Assembly: GCF_001049895.1 (NCBI RefSeq)
Contig: NZ_CVPE01000003.1
Coordinates: 372,001-436,000 of the forward strand
Length of the DNA stretch: 64,000 nt
Direction of reading: 5' to 3'
Source of the DNA: Rubeoparvulum massiliense
Lineage (GTDB): Bacteria; Bacillota; Bacilli; Rubeoparvulales; Rubeoparvulaceae
Of this stretch, positions 16,641 through 25,290 are shown piece by piece; positions within the stretch are counted from its first letter, which is position 1, and every line of letters starts with the position of its first letter. The position numbers and the translations under genes are program-made. The notes under the pieces were generated by a model, which did no database searches, was not told the DNA's origin, and saw only the letters and a list, made by a program, of their open reading frames with translations.

Positions 16641-16910
16641 TTACTTCAATATTTCATCTCGCACCTTAGAAACAGTCTCATGATTCATCTGAGCATTTAA
16701 TGCTTCGATGGTACTGCTTCCTTGGTCACCTACGCCACGATGGATCACCACAGGTCGATGAGGTTGTCCATCTTCACCAATGCATTCCAATTCAATTTGA
16801 TTAGGTAAATGGAAGTCTAATTGAGCATCCGTCATGGCACGAACCCGTTGTAAGCCGCTTAATGCCCCAGACATTTCATAGCGATGCATCATCTCCTCTG
16901 CTTCATCCAT
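16641..16910 (-). CDS. Hypothetical protein, 89 residues
   Basis: No family recognised. Acidic N-terminal helix [15 protein letters not shown], a central strand-like [22 protein letters not shown], and a C-terminal helix. No membrane segment or signal peptide. Its ATG lies 3 bases after the ytxC stop (TGACCAATG) and has no good SD of its own, so it is probably translated by coupling to ytxC. The ferredoxin gene follows 81 bases later. Function unknown. Confidence 0.65.
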   Translation of the reverse strand: MDEAEEMMHRYEMSGALSGLQRVRAMTDAQLDFHLPNQIELECIGEDGQPHRPVVIHRGVGDQGSSTIEALNAQMNHETVSKVRDEILK

Positions 16911-16913
16911 TGG

Positions 16914-17813
16914 TCAAGTTGATCTCTCCATATTCCTTCCTCGATTACGACAAAATCGGCAACCCATACAGATCTGAAATCGTTGCTGAAAAAGATGATG
17001 TAGATGCTGAATGATGGGGTGATGCCAATCCTTCGTATGAACAATAATCTGTGTCGGTGAAAAAGCGAGGAGTAAGCTACTTAACCATTCTTCTCCATCA
17101 AGACCCCGCTCCGCTCGCCAGCTCGCCCACGGAAAGGTGGAAGGAAATTGCACCATTTGATACTCTACATCATAAAAAGTCATCCACGCATCACGATGAT
17201 GTAAAAGATGAAGTAATTGATGCTGTCGGTGAGGTAAGGCTAATAATAGCTGAGCTAAGGATGGTACATGACGATACTCTTGATAGAGTAGCCACTCTTG
17301 TTGGGCGATTTCCATGGCTTCCTCCAATTCTTGCTCATATTCCCGAAGGCGAAAACGGAGAAGACCGTTAAAGTCTAGATGGTTGTACTCTTGCAGAATG
17401 GAGAGGAGGATATCATGTAAGCGCTGAAAGCGCCAGGGTACCGAGTCATTGTTCTCCTTGTTTAAATAGTAATCCGTTAGATGGAACACTTGTTGAAGCT
17501 GGTTCCCCTCCACGCCATACTCATGGAGAAGCTTATCATATAGTAGTCCTTTTTCACGCCACTGACGAAAATAGCTAGTGAGGGCTTCACTAATTAATGC
17601 TTGAAATAGACTGCTATCGGCAGGGTCCAGTTCCTCTGCATTGCCAACAAGATGAAAAACTAACTCATGTTCATCCCCATGTTCTAAAAGTAAGAGCTGT
17701 GGGCTGAATTGTTTCAGTGGTCGATCCATATGCCGATAGCATTGCTTTACAATGCCAATGAGCAGTGACATGTTCTCCAAATGCTTGGAACCACGGATGG
17801 ATAGTAGGATCAT
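16914..17813 (-). CDS. ytxC: YtxC-like sporulation protein
   Basis: 299 residues, predicted cytosolic and mostly helical, with a hydrophobic/His-rich middle (HRQHQLLHLLHHRD) and a C-terminal cysteine cluster CMGCRFC. The YtxC family is restricted to spore-formers; its role is unknown. The call rests on overall pattern and on location upstream of infC, where B. subtilis also has ytxC (next to dnaI and thrS). ATG 17813 has GGGAGGAG upstream; the frame is open to 17873 without a site. thrS, expected between ytxC and infC, is absent. Confidence 0.7.
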   Translation of the reverse strand: MILLSIRGSKHLENMSLLIGIVKQCYRHMDRPLKQFSPQLLLLEHGDEHELVFHLVGNAEELDPADSSLFQALISEALTSYFRQWREKGLLYDKLLHEYGVEGNQLQQVFHLTDYYLNKENNDSVPWRFQRLHDILLSILQEYNHLDFNGLLRFRLREYEQELEEAMEIAQQEWLLYQEYRHVPSLAQLLLALPHRQHQLLHLLHHRDAWMTFYDVEYQMVQFPSTFPWASWRAERGLDGEEWLSSLLLAFSPTQIIVHTKDWHHPIIQHLHHLFQQRFQICMGCRFCRNRGRNMERST

Positions 17814-17885
17814 GTCTACTCCTCCCTTCTCTACAACCATCATATGGGGGAGAAGAGAGGAGTATGTCGCCAAGCTTATTCAGTC

Positions 17886-19391
17886 TTACAATTCCATCTG
17901 TTGATACTGGGTTTGTGCAGTATGAGCTGCCTTGTGATCCAGGAGACTCACTACAATGATACCGAGTAATGCGAAGAAAAAACCAGGCACAAGCTCATAC
18001 AATTCTGCCCATTTTGTTCCTTGGATAAAGGGAAGCTTACTCCAGAAGATCACCGTCAGCCCACCAACTAGCATCCCCACAACGGCTCCATTTCGCGTAA
18101 TACGTTTCCAATAGAGAGAAAGAAGCAATACCGGACCAAAGGCTGCTCCGAACCCTGCCCAGGCATAAGAGACTAAGGCAAGAATGCTTCCGCCACTCTT
18201 CGCTAGGATTACAGCAATAATGGCAACCAGCATTACCACGCCACGGCTAACCCAGATCAGCTCCTTTTGTGAAGCGTTCTTGCGAAGGATCCCCTTATAG
18301 ATATCCTCAGCTAAGGCACTAGACGATACGAGAAGTTGGGAGTCGATGGTGCTCATAATGGCAGAGAGAACCGCTGCAAGGAGAAGACCTGCCACCCAAG
18401 GATTGAATAATGTACTCACCATCTGAAGAAAGATGGTCTCTGGGTCACCAATGGGCTGATCATACAGCGTAATCCCCACCAGTCCCACAAAACTAGCACC
18501 TAAGAGGGTTAATGTAACCCATGATACACCAATGAGACGGGCTTTCGGAATATCGCTGGCTCGGCGAATTCCCATAAAGCGCACAAGGATATGTGGTTGT
18601 CCAAAATAGCCTAAGCCCCAAGCAACATTGGAGATAATGGCGATCAGACTAATGGAGAGCGTACCCGTTACCCAAATCTCCTCTGCTCCCACATGCTTCG
18701 TAATATCTAGGAGGTCTGGATTCACTGTGGCAACCTGTGTCCACAGTTCCCCAAACCCTCCCCCACTCAGAATGGTATAGATAGGGACAAAAAGAAGTGC
18801 ACCAAACATGAGTAAGCCTTGAAATAGATCAGTATAGCTCACTGCAATAAAACCGCCTAAAAATGTATAGGTTACAATGACAAGAGCACCGATTAACAAA
18901 GCAATATCATAGGGAATGCCAAATGCAGTGTCAAATAATTTACCGCCTGAAACCATCCCTGAGGAGACATAAATCAGAAAGAAGAAGAGGATCGTAAGGG
19001 AGGAGACAACTCGTAGGATCTTACTACGATCCTCGAAGCGTTTCTCAAGATAATCAGGAATCGTAATGGACTGTAGCTTCTCGGTAGACTTACGTAGACG
19101 CTTCGCTACGATCTGCCAGTTAAGATAGGTTCCCACCGCAAGACCGATGGCAATCCACATGGCATGGAAGCCTCCAATATAGACTGCACCAGGTAAAGCC
19201 AAGAGGAGCCAGCCGCTCATGTCTGATGCCTGAGCACTCATAGCGGTAACCCAGGTATTCATCTTCCGTCCACCTAAGAAGTACTCTTCCATGGTATTAC
19301 TCTTTCGATATGCCCAAATCCCGATGGCTAGCATCAGAACAAGATAGAGAATAAACATCGTCAATGTACCCGTACTCATGGTAAATTTCAT
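17886..19391 (-). CDS. putP: Sodium/proline symporter (SSS family)
   Basis: 501 residues with about 13 membrane helices. The SSS signature is clear: EEYFLGGRKMNTWVTAMSAQASDMSGWLLLALPGAVYIGG (helices 1-2 with Na+ and proline site residues), then LTIPDYLEKRF-like SITIPDYLEKRFED, and AAVLSAIMSTIDSQLLVSSSALAEDIY (helix 8, Na+-site SxxST). It imports proline with Na+, for nutrition or osmoprotection; PutP and OpuE cannot be separated here. SD GGAG is 7 bases before ATG 19391. A 33-residue membrane peptide precedes it by 32 bases. Confidence 0.92.
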   Translation of the reverse strand: MKFTMSTGTLTMFILYLVLMLAIGIWAYRKSNTMEEYFLGGRKMNTWVTAMSAQASDMSGWLLLALPGAVYIGGFHAMWIAIGLAVGTYLNWQIVAKRLRKSTEKLQSITIPDYLEKRFEDRSKILRVVSSLTILFFFLIYVSSGMVSGGKLFDTAFGIPYDIALLIGALVIVTYTFLGGFIAVSYTDLFQGLLMFGALLFVPIYTILSGGGFGELWTQVATVNPDLLDITKHVGAEEIWVTGTLSISLIAIISNVAWGLGYFGQPHILVRFMGIRRASDIPKARLIGVSWVTLTLLGASFVGLVGITLYDQPIGDPETIFLQMVSTLFNPWVAGLLLAAVLSAIMSTIDSQLLVSSSALAEDIYKGILRKNASQKELIWVSRGVVMLVAIIAVILAKSGGSILALVSYAWAGFGAAFGPVLLLSLYWKRITRNGAVVGMLVGGLTVIFWSKLPFIQGTKWAELYELVPGFFFALLGIIVVSLLDHKAAHTAQTQYQQMEL

Positions 19392-19423
19392 ACATTCACT
19401 CCTCTCTTTAGTATTCGTCGTTT

Positions 19424-19525
19424 TTATTTCTTCTCAGTAAAAACAGTAATGATGGATAAAAGGTTGATAATCGCAAGGGGGAGAATCAACCAAAGCCATG
19501 TACTCATCGGTAGTGTTGCTTCCAT
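19424..19525 (-). CDS. Small single-helix membrane peptide ahead of putP
   Basis: 33 codons on the minus strand: an N-terminal MEATLPMSTWLW, a hydrophobic helix LILPLAIINLLSIITVF and a charged end TEKK. It ends 32 bases before the putP start on the same strand, so it is probably in the same message. AGAAGGG lies about 10 bases upstream of the ATG, and GGAAGG abuts it; the internal ATG is an alternative. Small accessory peptides encoded beside SSS transporters are known, but I do not recognise this one as a member of a named family. Confidence 0.5.
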   Translation of the reverse strand: MEATLPMSTWLWLILPLAIINLLSIITVFTEKK

Positions 19526-19681
19526 CCTTCCACATCCCTTCTTTGTGTTTGTCTCTTTTTGTCATATATATTAGGTTGATGACTATTATAATGATTTTTC
19601 TGATTTTTTCAATAATTCATTGTAACCGTTTTCTTTTACGAGTAACATAGGGTCCAGGGTATTTAGACACTTAACAATAAC

Positions 19682-19736
19682 TTAACTATAAAAATACCGA
19701 ATATATATACGATTTTTATAGAATAAGGATAGTTAA
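19682..19736. repeat. Nested inverted repeats upstream of the EAL-CBS-GGDDF gene
   Basis: Outer arms TTAACTAT (19682-19689) and ATAGTTAA (19729-19736). Inner perfect 10-bp arms CTATAAAAAT (19686-19695) and ATTTTTATAG (19712-19721), which overlap the outer pair. The inner right arm runs into TATAGAAT, a possible -10. A direct repeat ACTTAAC lies just upstream. It may be a dimeric regulator site covering the promoter; no regulator is identified. Confidence 0.5.
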
Positions 19737-19766
19737 GCTTTTCATTGAAAAAGAGGTTGATAAATA

Positions 19767-21497
19767 ATGGATCCTAGAAAAAAAGCCTTGGATGATATTA
19801 TCGATGCGAAACAGATACGAATTGTTTTTCAACCGATTATCTCATTACGAGATGGTAGTATTTTAGGACATGAAGCATTAAGCAGGATTACTAAGCAAAG
19901 TGTAATAAAGAACCCAGAGATGCTTTTTACCTATGCAGGAGAGTACAACCGCCTTTGGGAGCTTGAATTGCTGTGTCGTACCAAAGCATTAGAAGCTGCG
20001 TATCAATTTATGATTCCGCCATATAGCAAAAAATTATTTATTAATGTAAACCCCAATACTATTCATGATGAAAACTTTAAAAAAGGCTTCACCATGGATT
20101 TTCTGAGGCAGTATCAAATCACCCCCCAAAATATTATTTTTGAAATCACCGAAAGAAATATAATTACTGATATGGATGGCTTTCGCTCAACCATCTCCCA
20201 CTATAAAAGTCAAAATTATCGAATTGCCATTGATGACGCTGGAGCTGGGTATTCCGGATTAAACCTCATTAGTGATGTGAATCCCAATTACATCAAGCTA
20301 GATATGAATTTAATTCGTGGGATTGATACAGATAGCTTGAAGTTTGCCATCGTAAAGGGCATGGTGGAGCTTTCAAAGGGTTCCAATATTTTCTTGATTG
20401 CCGAGGGTATCGAAACCTCTGAGGAATTGGAGACGCTGATTGGACTTGGTGTTCAATATGGCCAAGGTTATTTCATCCAAAAACCAGATGCTGAAATCCG
20501 AGACATCGCTTCCAGCATATTACAGGCCATTAAGGAGTGTAATTGTAAGCAAGGTCTCACCTTTCAAGGTATGAGCCCCAATAATTACATTAAAAATTTA
20601 TGCACCTTCACTGCCACCGCTTCACCAACTGAAAGGGTAAAAACCGTATATGACATCTTCAAGCAAAATCCAGAATGCTTCGGACTTTGTGTCATTAAAG
20701 AAGGGATACCTGTTGGAATCGTGACGCAGGGAGACTTAGCCTTAAAGCTAAGCGGCCACTATGGCTTTACATTGAATCAGAATAAATCAATTTCTGAGAT
20801 TATGGATCGAAGTTTTTTAGCTGTTGATCACCATACCCCAATCAGTACAGTCTCCACATTGGCAATGGCACGTCCTAACGATAAACTATATGATTTCATC
20901 GTTGTTACAGAGAATGATCAATATATTGGCACCGTTACGATTAAAGATCTACTACAAAAAACTACGGAAATAGAAGTTAGCGTAGCAAAGCATCAAAATC
21001 CCTTAACAGGCCTACCTGGAAACCTCTTGATCGAGCAACAATTAACACAATGTGTCACACATGGGACAAAATATAGTGTGGCCTATTTGGATATCAACAA
21101 TTTTAAGGCATACAACGATGTTTATGGCTTTGAAAATGGAGACCTCGTCATTAGACTAGTAGCTGATACATTAAGAGAAAATATCACAGGTGGAACATTT
21201 ATCGGGCATATTGGGGGAGATGATTTTGTCATCATTCTACATGACCATGTAAACGAGGGTTATTTCGTAGATATGGTGAAACAGTTTGAATATAGGGCTT
21301 TGAACTTTTATAGTCCTTCTGATATTCAAAAAGGTTATATTATCACTGCCAATAGACAAGGCGAGATGGAAAAGTTTCCACTCATGAAACTGACCTGTGT
21401 AGTGGTAAATAATCAAATCGATGATTTTGAAAATGTTATTGAACTGACTGAAAAGCTAGCACGGCTAAAGAAAATTGCTAAGCAGAAGATGAGGTGA
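19767..21497 (+). CDS. Cyclic-di-GMP protein: EAL, CBS pair, then degenerate GGDEF (GGDDF)
   Basis: 576 residues, cytosolic. EAL domain (about 15-255) with RIVFQPI, GHEALSR, NVNP, EITERN, IDDAGAGYSGL, KLDMNLI, AEGIET and the GVQYGQGYFIQKP end: all metal and catalytic residues are present, so phosphodiesterase activity is likely. Two CBS motifs follow (about 285-410; GIPVGIVTQGDLALKL and YIGTVTIKDLLQ), a likely nucleotide sensor. A GGDEF-type domain follows with GGDDF (483-487) and no RxxD inhibitory site. Asp for Glu in the signature usually weakens or abolishes cyclase activity. It stands alone with a palindrome-rich upstream region. Confidence 0.9.
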   Translation: MDPRKKALDDIIDAKQIRIVFQPIISLRDGSILGHEALSRITKQSVIKNPEMLFTYAGEYNRLWELELLCRTKALEAAYQFMIPPYSKKLFINVNPNTIHDENFKKGFTMDFLRQYQITPQNIIFEITERNIITDMDGFRSTISHYKSQNYRIAIDDAGAGYSGLNLISDVNPNYIKLDMNLIRGIDTDSLKFAIVKGMVELSKGSNIFLIAEGIETSEELETLIGLGVQYGQGYFIQKPDAEIRDIASSILQAIKECNCKQGLTFQGMSPNNYIKNLCTFTATASPTERVKTVYDIFKQNPECFGLCVIKEGIPVGIVTQGDLALKLSGHYGFTLNQNKSISEIMDRSFLAVDHHTPISTVSTLAMARPNDKLYDFIVVTENDQYIGTVTIKDLLQKTTEIEVSVAKHQNPLTGLPGNLLIEQQLTQCVTHGTKYSVAYLDINNFKAYNDVYGFENGDLVIRLVADTLRENITGGTFIGHIGGDDFVIILHDHVNEGYFVDMVKQFEYRALNFYSPSDIQKGYIITANRQGEMEKFPLMKLTCVVVNNQIDDFENVIELTEKLARLKKIAKQKMR

Positions 21498-21609
21498 AGA
21501 GATAGTCCAATTCCAACATATTTCATGCGTTGCTTTTTCAATGAAGGAGATTATGGTGAATATTCCTGACTTGCCATAACAGGGCTGTCTACAAAGTCAC
21601 TAAAAAAAA

Positions 21610-21653
21610 GGGGCGCCAGGAAGTCAGCCAAAACCGACCTTCTGGACCGCCCC
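21610..21653 (-). terminator. Terminator downstream of mqnC
   Basis: Imperfect long hairpin closed by GGGGCG / CGCCCC and followed, in the minus direction, by eight T (21602-21609). It terminates mqnC. It may also serve the convergent c-di-GMP gene. Confidence 0.75.
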
Positions 21654-21688
21654 AGTGATTAGATCATTGATAGGTACAAGTCATATAT

Positions 21689-22801
21689 TTAATTCTGCAT
21701 AATAAAGTCTTGTTCCACCTCTTCCTCACTATGGAAGACGCGGAGATGATTATACTTCGTATCCCGCTGAATTGGTGTTTTACCAGCCTCTGCGATCATG
21801 TGAATGATCTTCTTCGTATTCACCTTGTGGGTGGCCCCAGCAGCAGACACTACATTCTCCTCCATCATCGTAGAGCCAAAGTCATTACAGCCATAGAAGA
21901 GGGACTGTTTCCCGATCTCTGGTCCCATGGTGACCCATGAGGATTGGAAATTCTCAATATTATCTAACATCAAACGAGCGATGGCCAGCGTCTTGAGATA
22001 ATCACGGCCACCGAGCCGTTCTGCATGTAAATTGGTGTTGTCTGGTTGGAAGGTCCAGACGATGAAAGCTAGGAAGCCATGGGTTTCATCCTGTGCTTCA
22101 CGAATACGGAGAAGATGGTTCACCCGCTCCTCATCTGATTCACCAAAGCCGATGACCATGGTGGCTGTTCCATGAAGCCCGATGCGATGGGCTGCCTTCT
22201 GAATCGCAATCCATTCCTGCCAAGAGCCTTTCTTTCGACTAATCTTCATTCGAGTCCGATCATCGAGAATTTCTGCGCCTGCACCAGGAAGGGAATCAAG
22301 CCCTGCTTCCTTCAGCTGGCGAAGGGTCTCTTCAATGCTAAGGCCTGAGACCTCTGACATCTTCTTCACTTCTGCTGTGGAGAAGGAATGCATGGTAATC
22401 TGAGGAAAGCGGGCCTTAATTGCACGCAATAAATCTAAATAATAGGTAAAGGGTAGCTCAGGATGGGTGCCACCCTGCATCAACACCTCAGTACCTCCTA
22501 CATCCACCAGCTCTTGAATCTTCTCCAAGATGGTCTCCGTTGGTAAAACATATGCCTCTTCATGACCTGCTGGTCGATAGAAGGCACAGAAGCGACAATA
22601 GGTATCGCATACATTAGAGTAATTCACATTACGCCCGATGACAAAGGTGGTCTCCTTCTCATTGTGGAATCGCTTCATCACCTCGTTGGCAGCAGCCCCC
22701 ATCTTCTCGACCTCATCAGAGGCATAGAGCGCCATTCCATCAGCAAAGGTAAGCCGTTCACCTGCCAGAGCCCGCGCAAGGATATCATCAATCTCACTCA
22801 T
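21689..22801 (-). CDS. mqnC: Cyclic dehypoxanthinyl futalosine synthase (radical SAM)
   Basis: 370 residues. The 4Fe-4S motif CDTYCRFCAFYR (Cys65, Cys69, Cys72) sits after NVNYSNV, as in MqnC/MqnE/CofH enzymes; LMQGGTHPELPF and SLPGAGAEILDDRTR follow. MqnC makes the spiro ring of cyclic dehypoxanthinylfutalosine in the futalosine route to menaquinone. MqnE is the close alternative; the FYRPAGHEEAYVLPTETILEKI region and length fit MqnC better. No other mqn gene is near. The SD GGTGGGA precedes ATG 22801. It is monocistronic. Confidence 0.82.
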   Translation of the reverse strand: MSEIDDILARALAGERLTFADGMALYASDEVEKMGAAANEVMKRFHNEKETTFVIGRNVNYSNVCDTYCRFCAFYRPAGHEEAYVLPTETILEKIQELVDVGGTEVLMQGGTHPELPFTYYLDLLRAIKARFPQITMHSFSTAEVKKMSEVSGLSIEETLRQLKEAGLDSLPGAGAEILDDRTRMKISRKKGSWQEWIAIQKAAHRIGLHGTATMVIGFGESDEERVNHLLRIREAQDETHGFLAFIVWTFQPDNTNLHAERLGGRDYLKTLAIARLMLDNIENFQSSWVTMGPEIGKQSLFYGCNDFGSTMMEENVVSAAGATHKVNTKKIIHMIAEAGKTPIQRDTKYNHLRVFHSEEEVEQDFIMQN

Positions 22802-22888
22802 GTTGTTCCCACCAACCTTTCCTCAAGAGTAGAGCACGTTTCTAGACTATGACTATCCTAACATAAATCAATCATAGATGAAATAGAA

Positions 22889-22925
22889 GTGTCCCCCATC
22901 AAGGTGATTACCCGATGGGGGACAC
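22889..22925. terminator. Hairpin terminator between the S-layer gene and mqnC
   Basis: GTGTCCCCCATC pairs perfectly with GATGGGGGACAC, 13-base loop. In the minus direction it follows the S-layer-homology gene and precedes a T-rich stretch (TTCTATTTC). Confidence 0.8.
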
Positions 22926-22963
22926 TTTGTATATCATATCAGTGAGCGTACGACTGAGTTGGA

Positions 22964-25174
22964 TTAATCCTCCAACTCAATTTTTTCAATAACACCGTTT
23001 CTAACCTTAATTTCGAATTTATAGTTCCCTTCCATGTAGTTTTCTAGCATGGAGAGATCCATTCTCTTATCATTGGCTTCAAAACGGATATTCTTCGCGA
23101 TGGCAAATTGGAACTCCTTACCATTGAGTTGGCGTTTGAGACGATCATCGTAATCATCATCGTCATCATCCATCTCTTCTTCAATGCGGAAGAAGATGTA
23201 ACCGCCTTGGCCCTTCCCTGGTAACTGATAGCCAAGGAGTACCCCCTCAAACTCACCAGAGATATTCTCTACCTTATCGATAGGAGGAAGCACGGGCTCC
23301 GTACCTATTTGACCACGTTTGGTCACTTCAATGTTGACTGCTTTATCTCCCTCAACCTTTACGCTTACTTCGTCATCTACAAGTAAGGAAGTAACAGCGA
23401 TCAATTTACCATCGTAGCGAACACGTGTATTTTGATCAATCACTAATAATACAGTGGAATTATCAGCTAAGCGAACGCTGAGCTCACCAGTTTGGTTGGT
23501 GCCATTCCATTTGATCGCGCTGATCTTACCATTGATGTCAAAACGTTTGATAGCACCTTCTACCTTAGTAATCACCTTGTTCGTTACCGTTACACGGATG
23601 AAATCACCCTTACGAAGGTCCTTCAAGGCAATACCATCGCCTAATTTCACTTCCACGAGTGGAGAAACAGCATACTCATAGGTGATACCTGCAGCCTTAA
23701 AGTTCATCACTACTTGACTATTCTTTGTTGCTAAGGAGATAAAATCTCCTTCATGAACAACAATTTCATCGGCAAGCTTAATTTTTTCAACCTTAGTAAT
23801 CACTTGATTTTTCACGGTTACTTTTACTTTATCACCCTTGCGTAAATCACGTAGAGTATAACCATCACCCAGTTTTACTTCGACGGTAGGAGAGATGGCA
23901 TATTCATAGGTTTTTGTCCTTTCTACGAAGCTCATCCACACTTGGTTATTCTTACTAGCTAAGGAGATGAACTCAGCATCATAGACCACTTCGCCAGTCT
24001 GTTGTAACAATTCGATTTTGGTAACCACTTTATCTGTAACGGTTACACGAACTTGGTCCCCTGCTTTTAAGTCTTTCAAGGTAACACCAGTACCTAGCTT
24101 CAATTCAACAATTGGAGAGATCACATATGCATAGTTTACTGATTTCACCTTAAAGTTGAGTACAGTTTGGTTATTTTTTGTGGTAACGGAGACAAACTCG
24201 CCATCATAGACTGTAGTTTCAGTACCACTCTTCTGGATTTCGATGAAACGAACTTGATTTTGCCATAGTTGGAGAGTCACAGTATCTCCCACTTTGATGT
24301 CAGCTACTTCTACGATGCCAGTATTGCGGAAAATAAGAACATTATCGGCTAATGTATAGGTTTTCGTAGCTGTTTGTTCTTCAATGGTGATTGTTTTTGC
24401 AGATGCGTTCACTGCCTTCACAACCCCAGTACGAACACCCTCATCTGTGCCAGGGTTGAGGTTATCACCTGTACGGTCTAAGAGTGCAGCCATTTCTGCA
24501 CGGGTAACAGGCTTATTAGGTTGGAAGGTATTGTCTGGATACCCTTGGATTAATCCTTCTTCAATGGCTACTGCTACATAGCCTACAGCACCTGCTGGAA
24601 TGCTAGAAGCATCTTTAAATGTTAATTGTGTGTTCATTTTTGTCAATGCTTCATCTTCTAGATCCATTGCTCTTACTAATAAGGTAGTAATCCAAAGACG
24701 GCTAGCTGATTTTTCTGGCTGAAGCTTGGTTACTGTGGAATCAAACAGACCATTTTCCAAAGCAACTGCGATATAGCCTGTTGCCCATGGATATTTCTTC
24801 GCAATCTCTTTTGCATCTTCAAAGTTTAGTTTCGTGCCAGCTTTGGCCTTTGCTTCGTCTTCAAGGCCTAAGAGACGAACTGCAGCAACTACAGCCTCTA
24901 CGTGCTTAATGGGACTGTTTGGACGGAATGAACCATCTTCATAGCCAGTAAAGATGTTCTGCATCAGCATCTTTTCAATGTATTGAAGAGCCCATTCCAC
25001 ATCGCGTAAATCATTGAAGGTAAACTGAACAACGACACCTTTCTTCGCCAAGCCTGGTGGTGTAAAGTTATCAGGCTTCTTCGCATCAACAGCAAATGGC
25101 GCGGTGACACCAACAACCAGCGAAACCATTAACAATAATAGAAGCATACGTTTGAAAATAAATTTCCTATTCAT
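22964..25174 (-). CDS. S-layer-homology-domain exported protein with three internal repeats
   Basis: 736 residues. A signal peptide (RKFIFKRMLLLLLMVSLVVGVTAPFAVDA) is followed by three SLH domains (about 50-235; GYEDGSFRPNSPIKHVEAV and GYPDNTFQPNKPVTRAEMAALL are clear). These anchor proteins to pyruvylated cell-wall polymer. After a linker come three tandem units of about 75 residues (from about 321, 396 and 472), each with a (V/I)SPxVE(L/V)KLGxG core and ending KV(V/I)TK(I/V)E, and a C-terminal beta-rich region with an Asp run (EMDDDDDDYDD). ATG 25174 follows GAGGAGGG. Probably a surface or wall-associated protein; the repeats' role is unknown. Confidence 0.85.
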   Translation of the reverse strand: MNRKFIFKRMLLLLLMVSLVVGVTAPFAVDAKKPDNFTPPGLAKKGVVVQFTFNDLRDVEWALQYIEKMLMQNIFTGYEDGSFRPNSPIKHVEAVVAAVRLLGLEDEAKAKAGTKLNFEDAKEIAKKYPWATGYIAVALENGLFDSTVTKLQPEKSASRLWITTLLVRAMDLEDEALTKMNTQLTFKDASSIPAGAVGYVAVAIEEGLIQGYPDNTFQPNKPVTRAEMAALLDRTGDNLNPGTDEGVRTGVVKAVNASAKTITIEEQTATKTYTLADNVLIFRNTGIVEVADIKVGDTVTLQLWQNQVRFIEIQKSGTETTVYDGEFVSVTTKNNQTVLNFKVKSVNYAYVISPIVELKLGTGVTLKDLKAGDQVRVTVTDKVVTKIELLQQTGEVVYDAEFISLASKNNQVWMSFVERTKTYEYAISPTVEVKLGDGYTLRDLRKGDKVKVTVKNQVITKVEKIKLADEIVVHEGDFISLATKNSQVVMNFKAAGITYEYAVSPLVEVKLGDGIALKDLRKGDFIRVTVTNKVITKVEGAIKRFDINGKISAIKWNGTNQTGELSVRLADNSTVLLVIDQNTRVRYDGKLIAVTSLLVDDEVSVKVEGDKAVNIEVTKRGQIGTEPVLPPIDKVENISGEFEGVLLGYQLPGKGQGGYIFFRIEEEMDDDDDDYDDRLKRQLNGKEFQFAIAKNIRFEANDKRMDLSMLENYMEGNYKFEIKVRNGVIEKIELED

Positions 25175-25246
25175 CGGTTTTTCCCTCCTCATTTCCTTTT
25201 CCACTATATCATTTCGTAGCCTCACATGATTTTCTGGGGGTCAAAA

Positions 25247-25290
25247 GAAAAATGAAGCAAAAATAGGCAATTATGCCTACCTTGCTTCAT
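25247..25290 (-). terminator. Terminator at the end of bpsB
   Basis: The hairpin TAGGCA / TGCCTA (minus) followed by five T is nested in a longer GATGAAGCAA / TTGCTTCAT pairing. It overlaps the last codons and stop of bpsB. Confidence 0.7.

Noticed and set aside
23130-23175. Trinucleotide-like repeat (ATC/GTC runs)
   Set aside because: It encodes the Asp run of the S-layer-homology protein and is part of an intact frame.
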